NCBI RefSeq assembly: GCF_000340215.1
Contig: NW_006921533.1
Location: 8,189,755-8,253,754 of the forward strand
Direction of reading: 5' to 3'
From: Pseudocercospora fijiensis CIRAD86
Lineage: Eukaryota; Ascomycota; Dothideomycetes; Mycosphaerellales; Mycosphaerellaceae
DNA: 64,000 nt
The position numbers and the translations under genes were made by a program. The notes under the pieces are model-generated. The model was not told the origin of the DNA, did no database searches, and saw nothing but the letters and a program-made list of their open reading frames with translations. Within the stretch, counting starts at the first letter, position 1, and each line of letters begins with the position of its first letter. Shown here in pieces: positions 50,900 through 63,215 of this stretch.

Positions 50900-52420
50900 A
50901 GGAGCGCCTAATCGGCGCGTAGAAGGGCGCTCGTATTCGTCGAGCGGGCAAGCGGCTTTACTAGCGGAGTGTCCTAGTCGGCAGCAACGGATACACGTAC
51001 TAGAGGTTACTAGTTAGGTGCGCATTTCGGCAGTTATAGGTTCTAGATTCTTAAACTTATCTAGACGCTTATTCTATAGGCGTAGTAGCTTGCTAGTATT
51101 TAGCGAGCGACTACGCGGAGCCTTAGCTAAGACGGTAGAAGCAATAGCTATATATGCGGCTACGGCGGTTCCTAGCGGTAGAGCCGTACTAGTAGGAGGT
51201 ATAGTCGTAGTCGTATTTGCAGCATTCTTCTTTACTACTTTAGCTGCCTTCTTAGCTATATCTGCTAATTTCTTTGCGGCATCGTTAGTAGGTAGCTTAC
51301 GAGGGAAGTCGATCTCTAAGCGCTTAAGCTTATACTTAATATCCTAGTATAACTTAGCTAATCCGTTTTTAGAGTAATATACTTCTATTGCGAGGTAGTT
51401 GCGGTATTTAAAGTTGAGTTTCTTCTTAAGACGACGTATAGCTAGCTTCTTGCTATATACGTTTTCTAAGGAAGGAATACAAGCGGCGTACTACTAATAC
51501 TTCGTATAGAAGGAGCTAAAGTTCTTAGAGTTACCCTACTTTAGCGCATCTATCGAATCCTAAGCCTTTTCGATACGGTCGTGCTTAGTAAAGTGCTTAT
51601 CTATAAAGTCGAACATCTCTCGAACGGATTTAAACGGCTTAGATAAAGCAGTTAGGTCCTTACGTAATAGGACTATTAGGATATATAGCTTTAATATCTT
51701 ATATACGAGACTATTAGGGTCGGTATAACCGTAGATAAAACGTAGAGCTAACGAGACATCGCGGAAGCGAGTAATACCGAGCTTAGTACCGAGTATAGTA
51801 TACTAGGTATTAAGATCAATCCTAATAATTTAACCCTTAGAGTCGCGATCTCCCTTAAACTTAGTAAGCTTATCTATATTACGAGAGGTCTTAAACTTAT
51901 TATATAGTATCGGGTCGTAGCTAATAGGATTAATAGCCTCTTCCTCGTCTAAGCTATCGCTATCTAAACCCTTTGCTAACTTTAACTTCTTAATCTTCTT
52001 ACCCTTCTTAGACTTCTTAGACTTCTTAGATTTATTAGGCTTCTTACCTTCGTTATCGGAAGAGTTATTATCGGAGGAAGAGGGTAGATTATTATCTCTA
52101 TCTATAAGGTCGATTAGTAGTAGCTTACCGCCTATACTAGCATCGCTCTTGTTATTATTATCTCTAGGCGGTAGAGGTAGCGGGCTACCGCGACGCCTAC
52201 GCGATAGGGATCGAGAGAGCGATAATCGGCAATCGTTAGGCGAATTAGTACGAGAAGTAGGGCGACTATACTAAGCGTCTACGAGGTTACTCTTAAGTTA
52301 GCGGATCTTAGTATATAGATTAGCTATATCTTATACGGTTAGAGCGTTAGGGTCGGATACCGTATCGAGTACGACTTAGAGGCGAGCTATATTGCCCTTA
52401 GTATCGATAAGCTTCCGCTA
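50900..52420 (-). pseudogene. gag remnant of gypsy element 2
   Basis: A minus-strand frame rich in Lys/Arg/Ser/Asp with a zinc-knuckle-like CIRCCRLGHSASKAAC at about 50998-50945. The ligands are intact here, but the H-to-C spacing is six, not four. A Lys-rich acidic stretch lies around 52100-51950. It is upstream of the pol remnant, as expected for gag. Confidence 0.65.
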
Positions 52421-52467
52421 AGCTTCTATCTCTACTACCTCTACTATGTTACGGAAACTTTTTTACC

Positions 52468-52578
52468 GATCGCGACGATCCTATCGATAGGATCGCTTAG
52501 GATCCTTAGGATCCTTAGGATCCTTAGGATCCTTAGGATCGCACGTTAAAGATCTTGTCTAATAGGATCGTCGCGATC
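52468..52578. repeat. Inverted repeat enclosing a TTAGGATCC tandem array
   Basis: The arms GATCGCGACGATCCTAT (52468-52484) and ATAGGATCGTCGCGATC (52562-52578) are perfect complements over 17 bases. Between them TTAGGATCC repeats about five times (52497-52540). It lies exactly at the upstream edge of the second gypsy element. Confidence 0.85.
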
Positions 52579-52899
52579 TAGAAATTCTAGCAAATCTGTT
52601 CGTATTGAGAATTTTGTTCTTTACCGTCCGACTCGTATATCGAGTCGGGCTCGAGTCGTCGCATATGCTAGTACTAGCATTTGAATTACATTTTCTATCG
52701 GATCTGCATATTATACGATAGTTGCTTCTACTAATATCTAACGTTTATACGTATACTCGGATAACTACTAGCATTTATATACGTCTACTACGTATACTAA
52801 GTTAGTACCGACTTAGCGACCGACTCGTATAGTATTAATAGATTTCGTTATATTATATAGGGCATCCATTTATTACGGTTAATAAGAATGTATTCTATT

Positions 52900-55800
52900 C
52901 GTCCTCTACGGCTATATTAAAGCGATATACCTCTACCTTCTTTCGTTTATTTCCTTTCGACTTCTTCTTCTCTTTTACTATATATCTCCTAATTCTTCGA
53001 TCCTACGTCTCCTCGTTAAATGCTATCTCCTTAACTTTGCCGCCGTCCGCCTCTATATCCGCCTACTATATCTACTCCCCCTCTTCTAGCCCTAATATAT
53101 CCCTAACGCGATTACTTACCGCCGCGAATGAAGTCTTGTCTATTATATAAGACTAGTCGGAATACCTACTATTCTTATAGTAATTAGCGCGTAATCCTTC
53201 CCTATTGCTATTACCGCGGTATATCTATACCTTTAGTATTAATTGTCTTCGGTTCTATTATATTCTATTATCTCGGTTACACTTGTGCCGTTGCCTCCCC
53301 GTACCGAAGTAAACGGATTAGTAGCCCCCGTCGGCTCCTAATCTGTCGCTTAGAAACTGCTCTATAGTATAGGCAGTCTAACATCGTTTTTCTTAGGCAG
53401 GGCCTCCGCCTCCGCTAACCTATCTATCGCATTATCGCTAGCTTTAAGTTGTTCACTTAATTGTTACCCGGTAGACGCTTTAGGACCTATCGATTATATT
53501 AGTAGGTAAGAGAAACACGGCGCTCGTAGACTACTCTTACTATAGCGCTCGATCGATCCGCCTTTATCGTCGGAATCTAAAACGACGTCGATTGCTATAA
53601 GTGTATCGATGTCGTTACGTACGCTCTCGAAGTTATTTATTAATAATTTAGGGGTATCCTATACTCTACCTATATACCGTGCGTATATCTTCTACGCTTT
53701 CGACAACCGAAGGTTACGAGTAGCTTAATCCGTCGCATTCTACGCAGTTATCCGATCTAGGAACGGCTAGTATATTAACTTGTAATCTAGGGCTAGCTAG
53801 ATCGCTTTACCTCTAACTTTAGTTGAATGCGACTCTATCGACTATCCGGTTAGTATTCTACCGAGTACCGTAGCGGTAGACAATATTATAAAAGGGGTAA
53901 CTTTGTAGTAGTACTATTTAATATATGTCTTCTAGCCTCGCCGATCCTACCGGAGTAGCATACCCGCTAGACATTTGTATATAAGCTTACTAAGATAGCG
54001 CGTAGCATATATCGACCGTTAGCTATTATCTAGTAACTATGCTATTTTAGAGAGGGTCTTACTAGTTTCTCGTCGTAGCACTCGAAGATTTAGTTATCGA
54101 GCATCCTCTTAGCGTATACTATCCTTTTTAGAGTATCGGTTATTACGATCGGTACTTAGTTTGTTAAGGTTAATCGGATATAGGTATTAATATAGCCTCG
54201 CTCCTTTCGTATAGCTTCTCGCAACTATTCTAATATTAGTCTCGATGCTATTATATCGGGATCTCTACCGACTACTTAGACTACGTCTCTCGACGGTATA
54301 TAGCTACCCGGCTATAGTACTATTATACGTAAAGCTAGTAATCGATCGTAGTTTTCACTATATACCTCCTTAATTGTTTCGTCTACCTATACTAGGGTTT
54401 AGGTAGTAGGAAACATCGTCTTACATCCTCGGGCCCTAGTTAACGTAATAGCGAATAGTTTACGACGCGTCTCGTTATATAAGATTTGCTCCCTTGCTTC
54501 GAGTAAGCCCTTCTTTCGATTCAAACGTTCTTTACTAGAAGTCGTTAAGCCTTTATCTCGCTTCTTACGTCGTTTTAATAGCTTTATATCGTCGCTCTAA
54601 TCCGCCCTATCGTCGCCGTACTTCCGTTTTAGCCTTACCGGATCTTTGCTATTCTTGCCCTTGTGCTAGTTACGTTAGTCCTCTGTTACCGTACTCTAGC
54701 GTACGTTACCTTTATAAATTTCGATCTAATGCTAGTCGCTATATATAAACGAGTATCCTCCCCGTTTTCTTCTTCGAATCTAGTATCCCTATCCGACTCT
54801 GTCGAGTTAGATAACGACTTAGTTCTGTATTTATCTTCTTTGTAGTTGCGACCTATCCTAAGTGTACTACAACGAGTAGTAGTATTGTTGCGAATCTAAC
54901 GTAGTATGTATTAGACTATACGCGTCTTCGTACTTGTTTACCCTACGAAAAGGGGGGCATTAAATTGCGGTTTTATCTTCTGCTCCTATATAGACTGCCC
55001 GAGTCGCCGTCTATAATCGCTTATTAGTCCTATCGGATATACCCCGCTAACGCTAAAGCATAATCGTAGCCTATAGACTGTTCGCTATTTTCGTACCTTG
55101 TCGACGCTAGCCCGATTCGGTCGCGAGTCGGATTCGGGAACTATTAATCTAGCGCTATTATTAGTCTAGCGGTAATTATTGCAGTCTATGCCGACGGCAT
55201 ATAGCAACACTATCGATATTGTACTAAAGCAATCGGCGTATTTAGACTATTTATTCCTCGCTCGGTCGCTACTACGGTATATATAGATATATATTCTTTA
55301 TCGGTAAATTAATCGGCGTTAGCTAATCCGCTAGGTCGAATATATACCTTCGAAGCCGCCTCGTAGCATTACGGGTTAGTTAGAACTATCTCTATCGGCA
55401 TATTTAGCCAATTCGAGGTTAATAATACCGTAGAGGCCCTATACTCGATAGATGCAATTCTAACTAGATTAGCTAGATGTATACAATCTACCCTAGTACG
55501 ACGACTGCTAGTCGCAGCCGATTTAGCCTTTCCTTAACTATCGCGCTACCCCGAGTCCGCTATCGCTATAGCGCGATTAGGGTGCTCAAATATAGGCCGA
55601 GATTAAATAGATAAAGGAAGAGATCGCGGCGCTTAAGACTACTATACGTAATATACTTACTATATATTAGTATATGTCTAAGATTAAAGCGTAGTACTTA
55701 TCGTAGTCGGGGCATCTTGCCTTCCGTTTAATAAATAGATTAGTGCCTATTACTATTAGAGTAGGACTTCTATATCGGACTTAGTGAAATTAATTATTTA

Positions 55801-57549
55801 TCTCGCTTTTCTACGTTTATATTTACGCTCGTTCTGCCTCCTTGATTTGCCTATAGATTGCAAATCGTAGCTGTAGGCCTCTGCCTAATATATCGGATAG
55901 ACTAGCCCTCTACTATCGCTCGTTGTTAATTCGAACGTGTCTATATTAGTCGCTTATCTAATGTAAGGCGTCGACGCCGGCTTCGAAACTACAATCTACC
56001 CGCAGTATCTTAACTAATCGTTCGAGGTCTATATTATCGACTCCTACTAACGCGCGGCCTCTTACTATAGGCTAGCGATAATCGAGTTTATATAGTCGAT
56101 ATATAGGTTTTACCTTCCCGTTCTACTCTTGCACTATAACTATGCTCTACTATACATTATTTAGTACGCGGTACGGCGGCACCGCTCTAGATCCTTCTAG
56201 TGTCGCTAGTCTAGTATCCGTAGATATAGCAATTTCCGCGTAATCGCTAGTATCGCCGACTCTACGCGTTGTTACGCGCACCGTTTTTCGTCTCGTCCGT
56301 CGGCGATAATTAGAACAAATCTTATATACTAGGTACCTAAACGCAGTCTGTCCCTCTACCGTACGGATCTACTTTACTACCTTAGGGAACTCTTCTTTGT
56401 ATTTCTCGTCTGTTAATACTAGGTCGCATAGGTAACCTTGCGTCCTTCGGCGTTCCGGCAATAATAGTAATCGGAACGTACTACTAATCTAACTAGACTC
56501 CTAAATTGACCTCTCGACGCTAGCGTAAAATGCGTAGTATATCGACGGCGATAGGCTAAGGCCGCGGGTAATACCGCCTATTAAATATTGATCGCGAGGT
56601 AGTTAAGTACGTAGCATTCTCGAAGGCGGTAGTTATATATATAGCGTAGTAGAAAGTCGACGTTAGTTAGCAGTAGAAACTAGAACTAACTCTAGTCGCG
56701 GGGTTTGCTAATGCCGACTCGGGCCCTAATTCGGTATCGAATCGGGTACTAAGCCTACTAGGCAACTTCTACATCCTCTATTACTAACTTTGGCAGCGGG
56801 TTCGGCAAATTACGTTATCTACTATCTCGCTTCTTAACCTTACGCTTAGCACATTATATTGCCGCAGATTTATATATAGTCGTTTATTCGGCCTCCTACG
56901 TAGACTACTACTCTAGTGTACGATCTATAGAATATTTCGATCGTTTTATGCCTTTGTTTGCCACTCGTTACAGCCAAACACATGCCTTTTCGCCGCCGAT
57001 AGAGTTAGTAGCATCTATAGAAAACATACTATCTTAATCGTTAGCTCGAACTATCTGTATACCCTGCTCTCGGGTCCTAAGACTAACCGCCTTACTAGCC
57101 TGTACCCTCGTACTATAGCGGGTCTAGTCTACCCGCTATCGTATAATAATTGTTAGTTACTATAAGGACACAGATCGGTCAATTTAGCTACATTGCGTAG
57201 CTTATAAGCACTCGCGTCTCGCGCCGGCGATCGCAGTCGCAACTCTGCTATAGATAGGCTTATATTTACTTTACTAACTTTCGATTACTTATTACGTAGT
57301 ACTATGTTTACTACGACTTGTTAGTCCTGCATCTAGAACCGTCTATCGTATAGGGGTTTATACTACAACGATTATCTATAGCCTTATTACTTCGGTTACT
57401 AGTTGCGTAACTAAACCATTATATGCTTAAGCGCTAGATGCCTTACTTCGTCGATTTATTAGTTAGTTAGGCCCGACTCGCTAACCGACCCGGTTACGAG
57501 GCAGGCATTTAAGGTCGTTACCTTTCCTTATTACTGCCTTCTTTAACAT
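52900..57549 (-). pseudogene. Large unidentified gene, RIP-degraded
   Basis: An ATG at 57549 (MLKKAVIRKGNDLK) opens a minus-strand frame that stays readable to about 56460, with stops only at former CAA/CAG/TGG codons. Recognisably protein-like blocks include QTVLDAGLTSRSKHS, SMFSIDATNSIGGEKACVWL, KYSIDRTLEQQ and NVDFLLRYIYNYRLRECYVL. A second frame takes over below about 56450 (DEKYKEEFPKVV, RTVEGQTAFRYLVYKICSNY, AIYRQIKEAERA). Later blocks (YEAASKVYIRPSGLANADQF, a Lys/Arg-rich helix near 54600, then IASRLILEQLREAI near 54220) continue to about 53.9 kb or beyond. The original protein was about 1300-1500 residues, probably with introns. I recognise no domain. It is divergent from the SNF2-like gene, with about 400 bases between them. 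Confidence 0.6.
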
Positions 57550-57965
57550 TTACTATTAACTCGTACTAATATACCTGTTCTATATATATGCACCCCCTTA
57601 CCCTCCCTATCGTACGTATAGTATATTATTTCCTTCGCTAATGCCCTATTCTAACTCGTATATAGGCCGCACTATGTAACTTAGCCGTCGTGCTCGACTA
57701 GCGTTAAGCTAGTATATATAGACACTCGTTACATAACGCAACTCTAACGGCTCGCGTTAGGGTCGGCGGGCATAAGCAGCTCTCCGCTCCTATTCTTACC
57801 TCCGCCGACCCTAACGTATAGCGAATTTTACTAACTCTGTTAGTTTATCTACTACTCTCGGATAGTGTACGTCGTTGTCGATCTATAGTCCCTAACCTCT
57901 ATTATGTAAGTATTACTAATTAGTATAACCTATTATATACTAATGCTATATACTAGTTATAAACT
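57550..57965. promoter_or_regulatory. Intergenic spacer between two divergent dead genes, with a hairpin
   Basis: About 400 bases separate the start regions of the minus-strand unknown gene and the plus-strand SNF2-like gene. Perfect 15-base arms CGTTAGGGTCGGCGG (57755-57769) and their complement (57802-57816) flank a 32-base loop. A bidirectional promoter is the simplest reading. The hairpin has no known role. Confidence 0.5.
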
Positions 57966-57969
57966 CGTC

Positions 57970-60900
57970 GCCTACTACCTTTGCCGAGATAGTAGTCTCT
58001 GCGAATGTCGAGGACTAGCTAAAGGACAACGAGCTACTAATTAAAGCCTTGAATAGCGGCAAAGACGTCCCTAAATATGTTATACTAAACCTGTATAGCA
58101 TCGATAAGCCTCTTCTTACGTTAGCAATAAAAAGGCTCCTTCCGTATCTAGAGAAACATTTTTTATTTAACTAGTTAAAGGGGAAGTAGAGTCGCTAGCC
58201 CGTTAAGGGGCATTATAAGGAGGAGAAAGCTATAGTGTACGCTATTGCTAGCAACCTTAACTATCCTACTAAACCTAGACGTGCGCTATTAATGCCCGAA
58301 TAGTACTTTAAAGATCCTAAACAGGCTCCGAAGTAGTACGTTAGGGGAATGCTTCCGTAGGACAATACAAATAGTCCGAATAATAAAATTCAGAGGTCTA
58401 TAGTCTACTTGGTATGCCGCCTTGTATAGAAGGTTATAAGGGACAAGTTTACCCCGCCGGCCGGTAATAATGCTAAAGAGGAAGACGTATCCGAGAGCGA
58501 GACTAATAGATCCCGATAAACTACGCTCTCTATACCTAAGCGTAGAGCAAGTTCTGCCTCTACTAGTAAGACTAGCAGAGCCGGTCGGATATTTAAGAGA
58601 ATAACGCTAGGAGATTCGTACGGTAGCAAGGATACTAATCTAGTAATGTCCGACGCGCTACGCCCTATTAAGCCGGACCGGGCTAAGATTACGTTGTAGT
58701 TTAGTATTATCGACTAGCGGTTACCTTTAACGGCAGACTACGACGTATTTAGCCTAAATTAGTCTGTCCTACAATCGAAGACTTCTAATAATATTAGTGT
58801 AAAGGATTTGTTGCGGCTCTAGCTCGTACGAGAGTTATTGCTATCGCCCGAATAGTAGAAGTACGAATTCTTCGTAGTGATCGATCTAGCTCGCGGCCCT
58901 AAAGGTCTTTCTAAATGTAAGACTAATCCGATATTCTACTCCCTAGCTATAGAGATATACAACAGCTTAGATACTAGGATTTCTACTAGACTCGATTTCC
59001 TCGTCGGCAAAAATATAACAGACTGTACTAGGATACCTTCTATATATCGTCGACCGTCCCTACTTAAGGCTTCTAGAACTATCGACCTAGCTTAGTACGG
59101 TGCTTCTATAGCCGGTAATCCTACCGAAATCAATGTCGGTTAGGGTCCGTAGTCGCCTACGAAATCGGCTATTAAGCAAGCTAAGGACGACCGACTCGCT
59201 CGTAAGGATCGCGCTAATCGCGAGCGCTATAAACAGCTTATCGCGGATAGATTCCGGAAGATATATAAAGAGTAGGAGGCAGCTCGGCAGGCAGCCGCGC
59301 GAAAAGCTATAGCCGACGTCGCCGCGGATATAATAGCGATTTAGTAGGCTATCGATAAGGCAGTTAAGGAGGTACTCCGCGACAACGGTTATAATAGGAA
59401 CACTGCTTTACTTCTAGTCGCCCTCGACGATTCGGTTCGAACGGCCGTCTGTTCCGTATAGCCCGATACGATAGAGTATATAGTAAAGACCTATATTGCT
59501 TCTACTCTACCTAAGATATAGCACGCTTTAAATAGACTAGCACTATCCCTAGTATAACCTCCGGCGTAGACAAATGCTAGTAATAATACTAAGGATAATA
59601 GAAAAATTAATCCGAGCAAAGCCGACAATACTAATAGTAAGAAGGCCGGAGATATAATCGACTCGAAGCGAGATCGAATTCGCTAGAAATAGATCGAGTC
59701 GTTACCGAGTTAGATCGTATCGCTACTAGATCCGAATAAGCCTAAACTCGCCGTACGACTACCGGGTACGTAAGTAGAAGTCTAAGCCGACCCTCTACCG
59801 ATCTAGACGTTAGTAAATTTTGTCGATTAGATCTCGTCGGCGATACCTAGCTAGTCGATAGATTCAGATATAGAAACCGACGTCGAGAAGCAGTTGTCTA
59901 GTAACGTATACTCCTATCTCGACGCTAAGAACTTTAAGTTAATATACGATTTTAGACTGCTCGATCCCTCTTAGACTTCGCCGCGTATAGGCGTTATTCC
60001 GCCTAATTAGAGATCGACTCGTCCGTTAAAGTCTTACTAATTCTATACAATCACCTAGACGCTTCTAGCTTCCGTTGCTAGCGCGGACTTCTATATCGGC
60101 GGTATAGACGTAGGTATAGGCAAGACGGTATATGCGTTAGGGTACGTCGCTATAACCTCGATATAGCAGAGGGTATAGAGTAATAACGGGCTATTAACTG
60201 CTAACGCCTATCCCTTTCGGCTATCTAATTCGTCGGTTAACCTAGGACTTCGGCTAAATAAGAAAATTGCGTTCGATCCGTAGGTATTAGCTAGCGGTGC
60301 AAAGCCGGTTATCCGCCCTAGCGTTTACGTTATCTATATTCCGAAGCAGCTAGCCGAAAACTAGATATATAAGATCGACAACTTTATGCCCCCCGGAGCT
60401 ATATTCGTATGTCTTATAAAAGACTCTAGTAAGCTAACGAAAGATAAGAGACGTAATAGAACTAGTCCGTAGAACTATAACTAGGTCGTATATATCGAGG
60501 ACGTTCTTTATCTCGATTATATAGCGCTCCCGACTCGGCTAGAACTAGAACAGGTGTTCGGTACAAAGGTTATAGATAAGTAGTAGTTTAAAAAAGGCGT
60601 CCCGGTGCGCTTATTGCTTAAACACGAGGATATAGAAGTACCCCTTTGTTTATAGTACTATAAATAGATCGTCCTTACTACCTCGACTATAATATCTAAC
60701 GTACTAGATTTTATAACGTACGAACGAGCTAAGAAATAGAAGTCCTAGATACGGTCGGAGAAATCTAATTCGAAACCGCCGCTACTTCGTATACTAGCTG
60801 CGACTGTTATCGTCGACGAGTTTTATATTACTAAGATATATAGCGCTAAAGAGTGGACTGCCGTCGCTAGTCTTATAGGCTATCCTTTCGTTCTCGGCCT

Positions 60901-62250
60901 AAGTAGTACCCCCTTTAGCAAACTATCTAATTTAGCTGTTATCGTAACTGCCTCGGTATAGAGACACGTTAATGCCTACGATACAAAGGGGTACCTCTGC
61001 CCTATTTGGTCGCCTTCTATAGTACGGTTTGATTTCGTCGACTAATCGCTATCGACTAAAGAGACGCGCGATATAGAACGTAACTTCTAGTTTAGCGACA
61101 ATAGTAATATCTCCGACTCGGCTAGGTACATTAGCAATTAGGTTTCTAAGTACTTACAATCCGAATACTCTAACGCGATAGTAGGTCGAATAGAACCAAG
61201 TATTACGGATAAAGATACTTAGGCGCTAGACAAGTTTCGCCCTTAGTTACTAACGAAAATAGTTCGCCTTAAGAAGACGCTAATATAGCAACCTATACCT
61301 AATGCTCCGCGCGTACCGGCTGTCGATTGTCTACTATATTCCTATTTTGATATCGGCTTGCAATTTAAATCTATAGAAGATCTAGTACTAAGCGAGTAGG
61401 TCGAAGAATAGAAGGTAGCGGAAGATGCTAAATTCATATACGTATCTAAGATAATGCGGGTCTTTACTATGTTTCTATCGCTGCTTCTCGTACTACGGGG
61501 GGGCGATACGGACTTAATTAAGGAACTTAGTACTTTCACACTATAGGACATTAAAAACATACTTCCTAGGATACGCGACTACGGTTTATCGGATCCCTAC
61601 CTCTAGGACTATATGCTAATACTGTATAACGAGCCGGTTATAGTGTCGCTACGGTATATAATCCGAATTAAGCGTAGCAAGTAGCGCTAGCACGGGCATA
61701 GAAGTAAGATTGTACTAGCTAGCTTCAAGCCGTAGAATGTCTTCGTTTTAGACTTAGTACGTATCTATCTGCCCCCCTATCTACTAAGTATATAAGACTA
61801 ACATTTTTGTAGTATCTTTAGTAGCTGGCTATACAGAAAAAAGACTCCGAGTATTACGATAATATCCTAAGCACTAGCAATATAGCATACAGAATCCTTA
61901 TCGATACTTAGAGTAGCTAGACCGATACTACTAGGGCCGACCTTGTTAAAGAGTTCGTATCTACGAGGAACAAGGTAGATAGATACAGCGACGAGAAGTG
62001 GCTTATAGTAGCATATACAAGCTAGATTACAACTAGTATAAACCTCCCCCCTACGGATACCGTTATTATTATCGATAACTACTAGACTCCGGAGGCTAAC
62101 ATTTAAATAGGTAGAAGAGTATCTCGCGCGGCCGGCGTTTAGAGGGTAGATTTTACGGAGTCGTACCGATTTGTAATAGTATCGGTTGTAATTATATAGG
62201 TAGCATAGGTTATAAGCAGATAGGTACGAGCTTAGGATATATAACAATCG
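57970..62250 (+). pseudogene. SNF2-like helicase gene, RIP-degraded
   Basis: A plus-strand frame readable for about 4.3 kb through RIP stops (about 1400 residues originally). The N-terminal third has no known domain, followed by a charged coiled segment (about 59160-59340). Helicase motifs then appear in order. They are motif I IGGIDVGIGKT near 60100-60130 (usual form GGILADEMGLGKT, so the ADE part is missing), motif II VIVDEFY near 60808-60828 in the DEAH position, motif III LGLSSTPFSKL near 60894-60926, a C-terminal-lobe TTSINLPPTDTVIIIDNY near 62030-62085, and motif VI GRRVSRAAG at 62110-62136. That set is the SNF2/SWI2 superfamily 2 pattern. Intact versions would translocate on DNA. A role in mobility is only a guess. 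Confidence 0.75.
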
Positions 62251-62259
62251 CTCGGCTTC

Positions 62260-63215
62260 GAGAAGGAAAAAAAGAGGAAAAAGGGTAAAGCATAATAGGA
62301 TATAGCTATAGCGTACGTCGGCGCTAGTATTACGAGCGAAGGAAGTAGTATATAGAGTCGACGTCGATATAGTAGATACGCTATAAAATGTTAATATAAG
62401 TAAAGCAAGCCTAACGTTGTGTTTATCCGCGCCTAATATTAATAACTACTACTATAGGTACAAATTGGCGATGCGACTCGATAACCGACTTAGGGTGCGA
62501 GTCGGCAAGCCTATATATTAGGAAGCGACCTAGACTACCGCTCTACCCTTTAAATTAGCGATGCGACTCGATAACCGACTAGCTATCCGACTTAGTCCGG
62601 CTTAGGTTACTAATCGGCAAACCGACGCATTAGGAAGCTACCTAACCTACCGCCCTACCCTTCCTATCCCCTCTTACTATACATCCGTATAGTATGTTTC
62701 CCTATATTCCGTTACTACCTTCTTTGCGTATCGAGCATAATGTTATTATATACCTGTTGTTTTCGTAATAGAAACGCAACCTTTTTACGCAATTGCTCTA
62801 ACTCTAGTACTAACCGCTCTACCTCGTCTTGTAGTTCTTTATTCGTCTTCTGTCGTATAAATAGCGGCGGTCTATTCTTGCGGATATATAGCGCTACCCT
62901 GCCCGAGATTCGAATGCTTCGTTTAATCTGTCTAACCGGGTCCTCTACGTTAGGAAAGGCTAACTAGCTACTACGTTTATCGACTCGATTAAGTGCTAAC
63001 GACTTAACCGCGTACTACGATTCTTGACTGTCCTTTACCTTATCTATATTATCGAAGTTCCCTATCGTTCTAGTGTTGAGTAGAACATACACAATATAGA
63101 CCCTAGGCTAGGAAATCGAACATAGTCGACTAGGTTACGTAGTATAGGCGATCGGTTAAACAACCCCGCAACCGTAGCTAGAGCGATTAGCAACTAGCGC
63201 GCTAGCTAGAACTAC
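62260..63215. other. RIP-altered non-coding DNA with a diverged tandem repeat
   Basis: Two diverged tandem copies (62463-62552 and 62554-62660) both start with GCGATGCGACTCGATAACCG and end with a CTACCG...CTACCCTT block. The second copy carries about 20 extra bases. The rest has short frames, but no domain was recognised. It may be the 3' end of the SNF2-bearing unit. Confidence 0.5.

Larger units (their letters stand above)
46390..52460 (-). mobile_element. Second Ty3/gypsy retrotransposon, RIP-inactivated, minus strand
   Basis: Read on the minus strand from high to low coordinates, the order is gag, protease, reverse transcriptase, RNase H, integrase. Its domains differ from gypsy element 1, so it is another family. 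I could not find a matching LTR pair around 46.0-46.4 kb and 52.5-53.0 kb, so the ends given are limits of recognisable content. Every domain has in-frame TAG/TAA stops. The extreme CpA loss marks it as RIP-killed. Confidence 0.85.

Noticed and set aside
46020..53000. LTR pair for the second gypsy element
   Set aside because: By eye no direct repeat of useful length was found between about 46.0-46.4 kb and 52.5-53.0 kb. The element may be truncated or its LTRs too RIP-diverged.
52600..62300. Starship-type giant element with a tyrosine recombinase captain
   Set aside because: I saw no captain-like recombinase signature in the readable blocks. The minus-strand protein's spacing does not show the R...HxxR...Y pattern. 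Heavy RIP limits this conclusion.
52600..62300. Helitron
   Set aside because: No Rep HUH motif or PIF1-type helicase was found, and the helicase motifs present are of SNF2 type.
62463..62660. CRISPR-like array (direct repeats with spacers)
   Set aside because: Only two diverged copies, no regular spacers, and a eukaryotic context.
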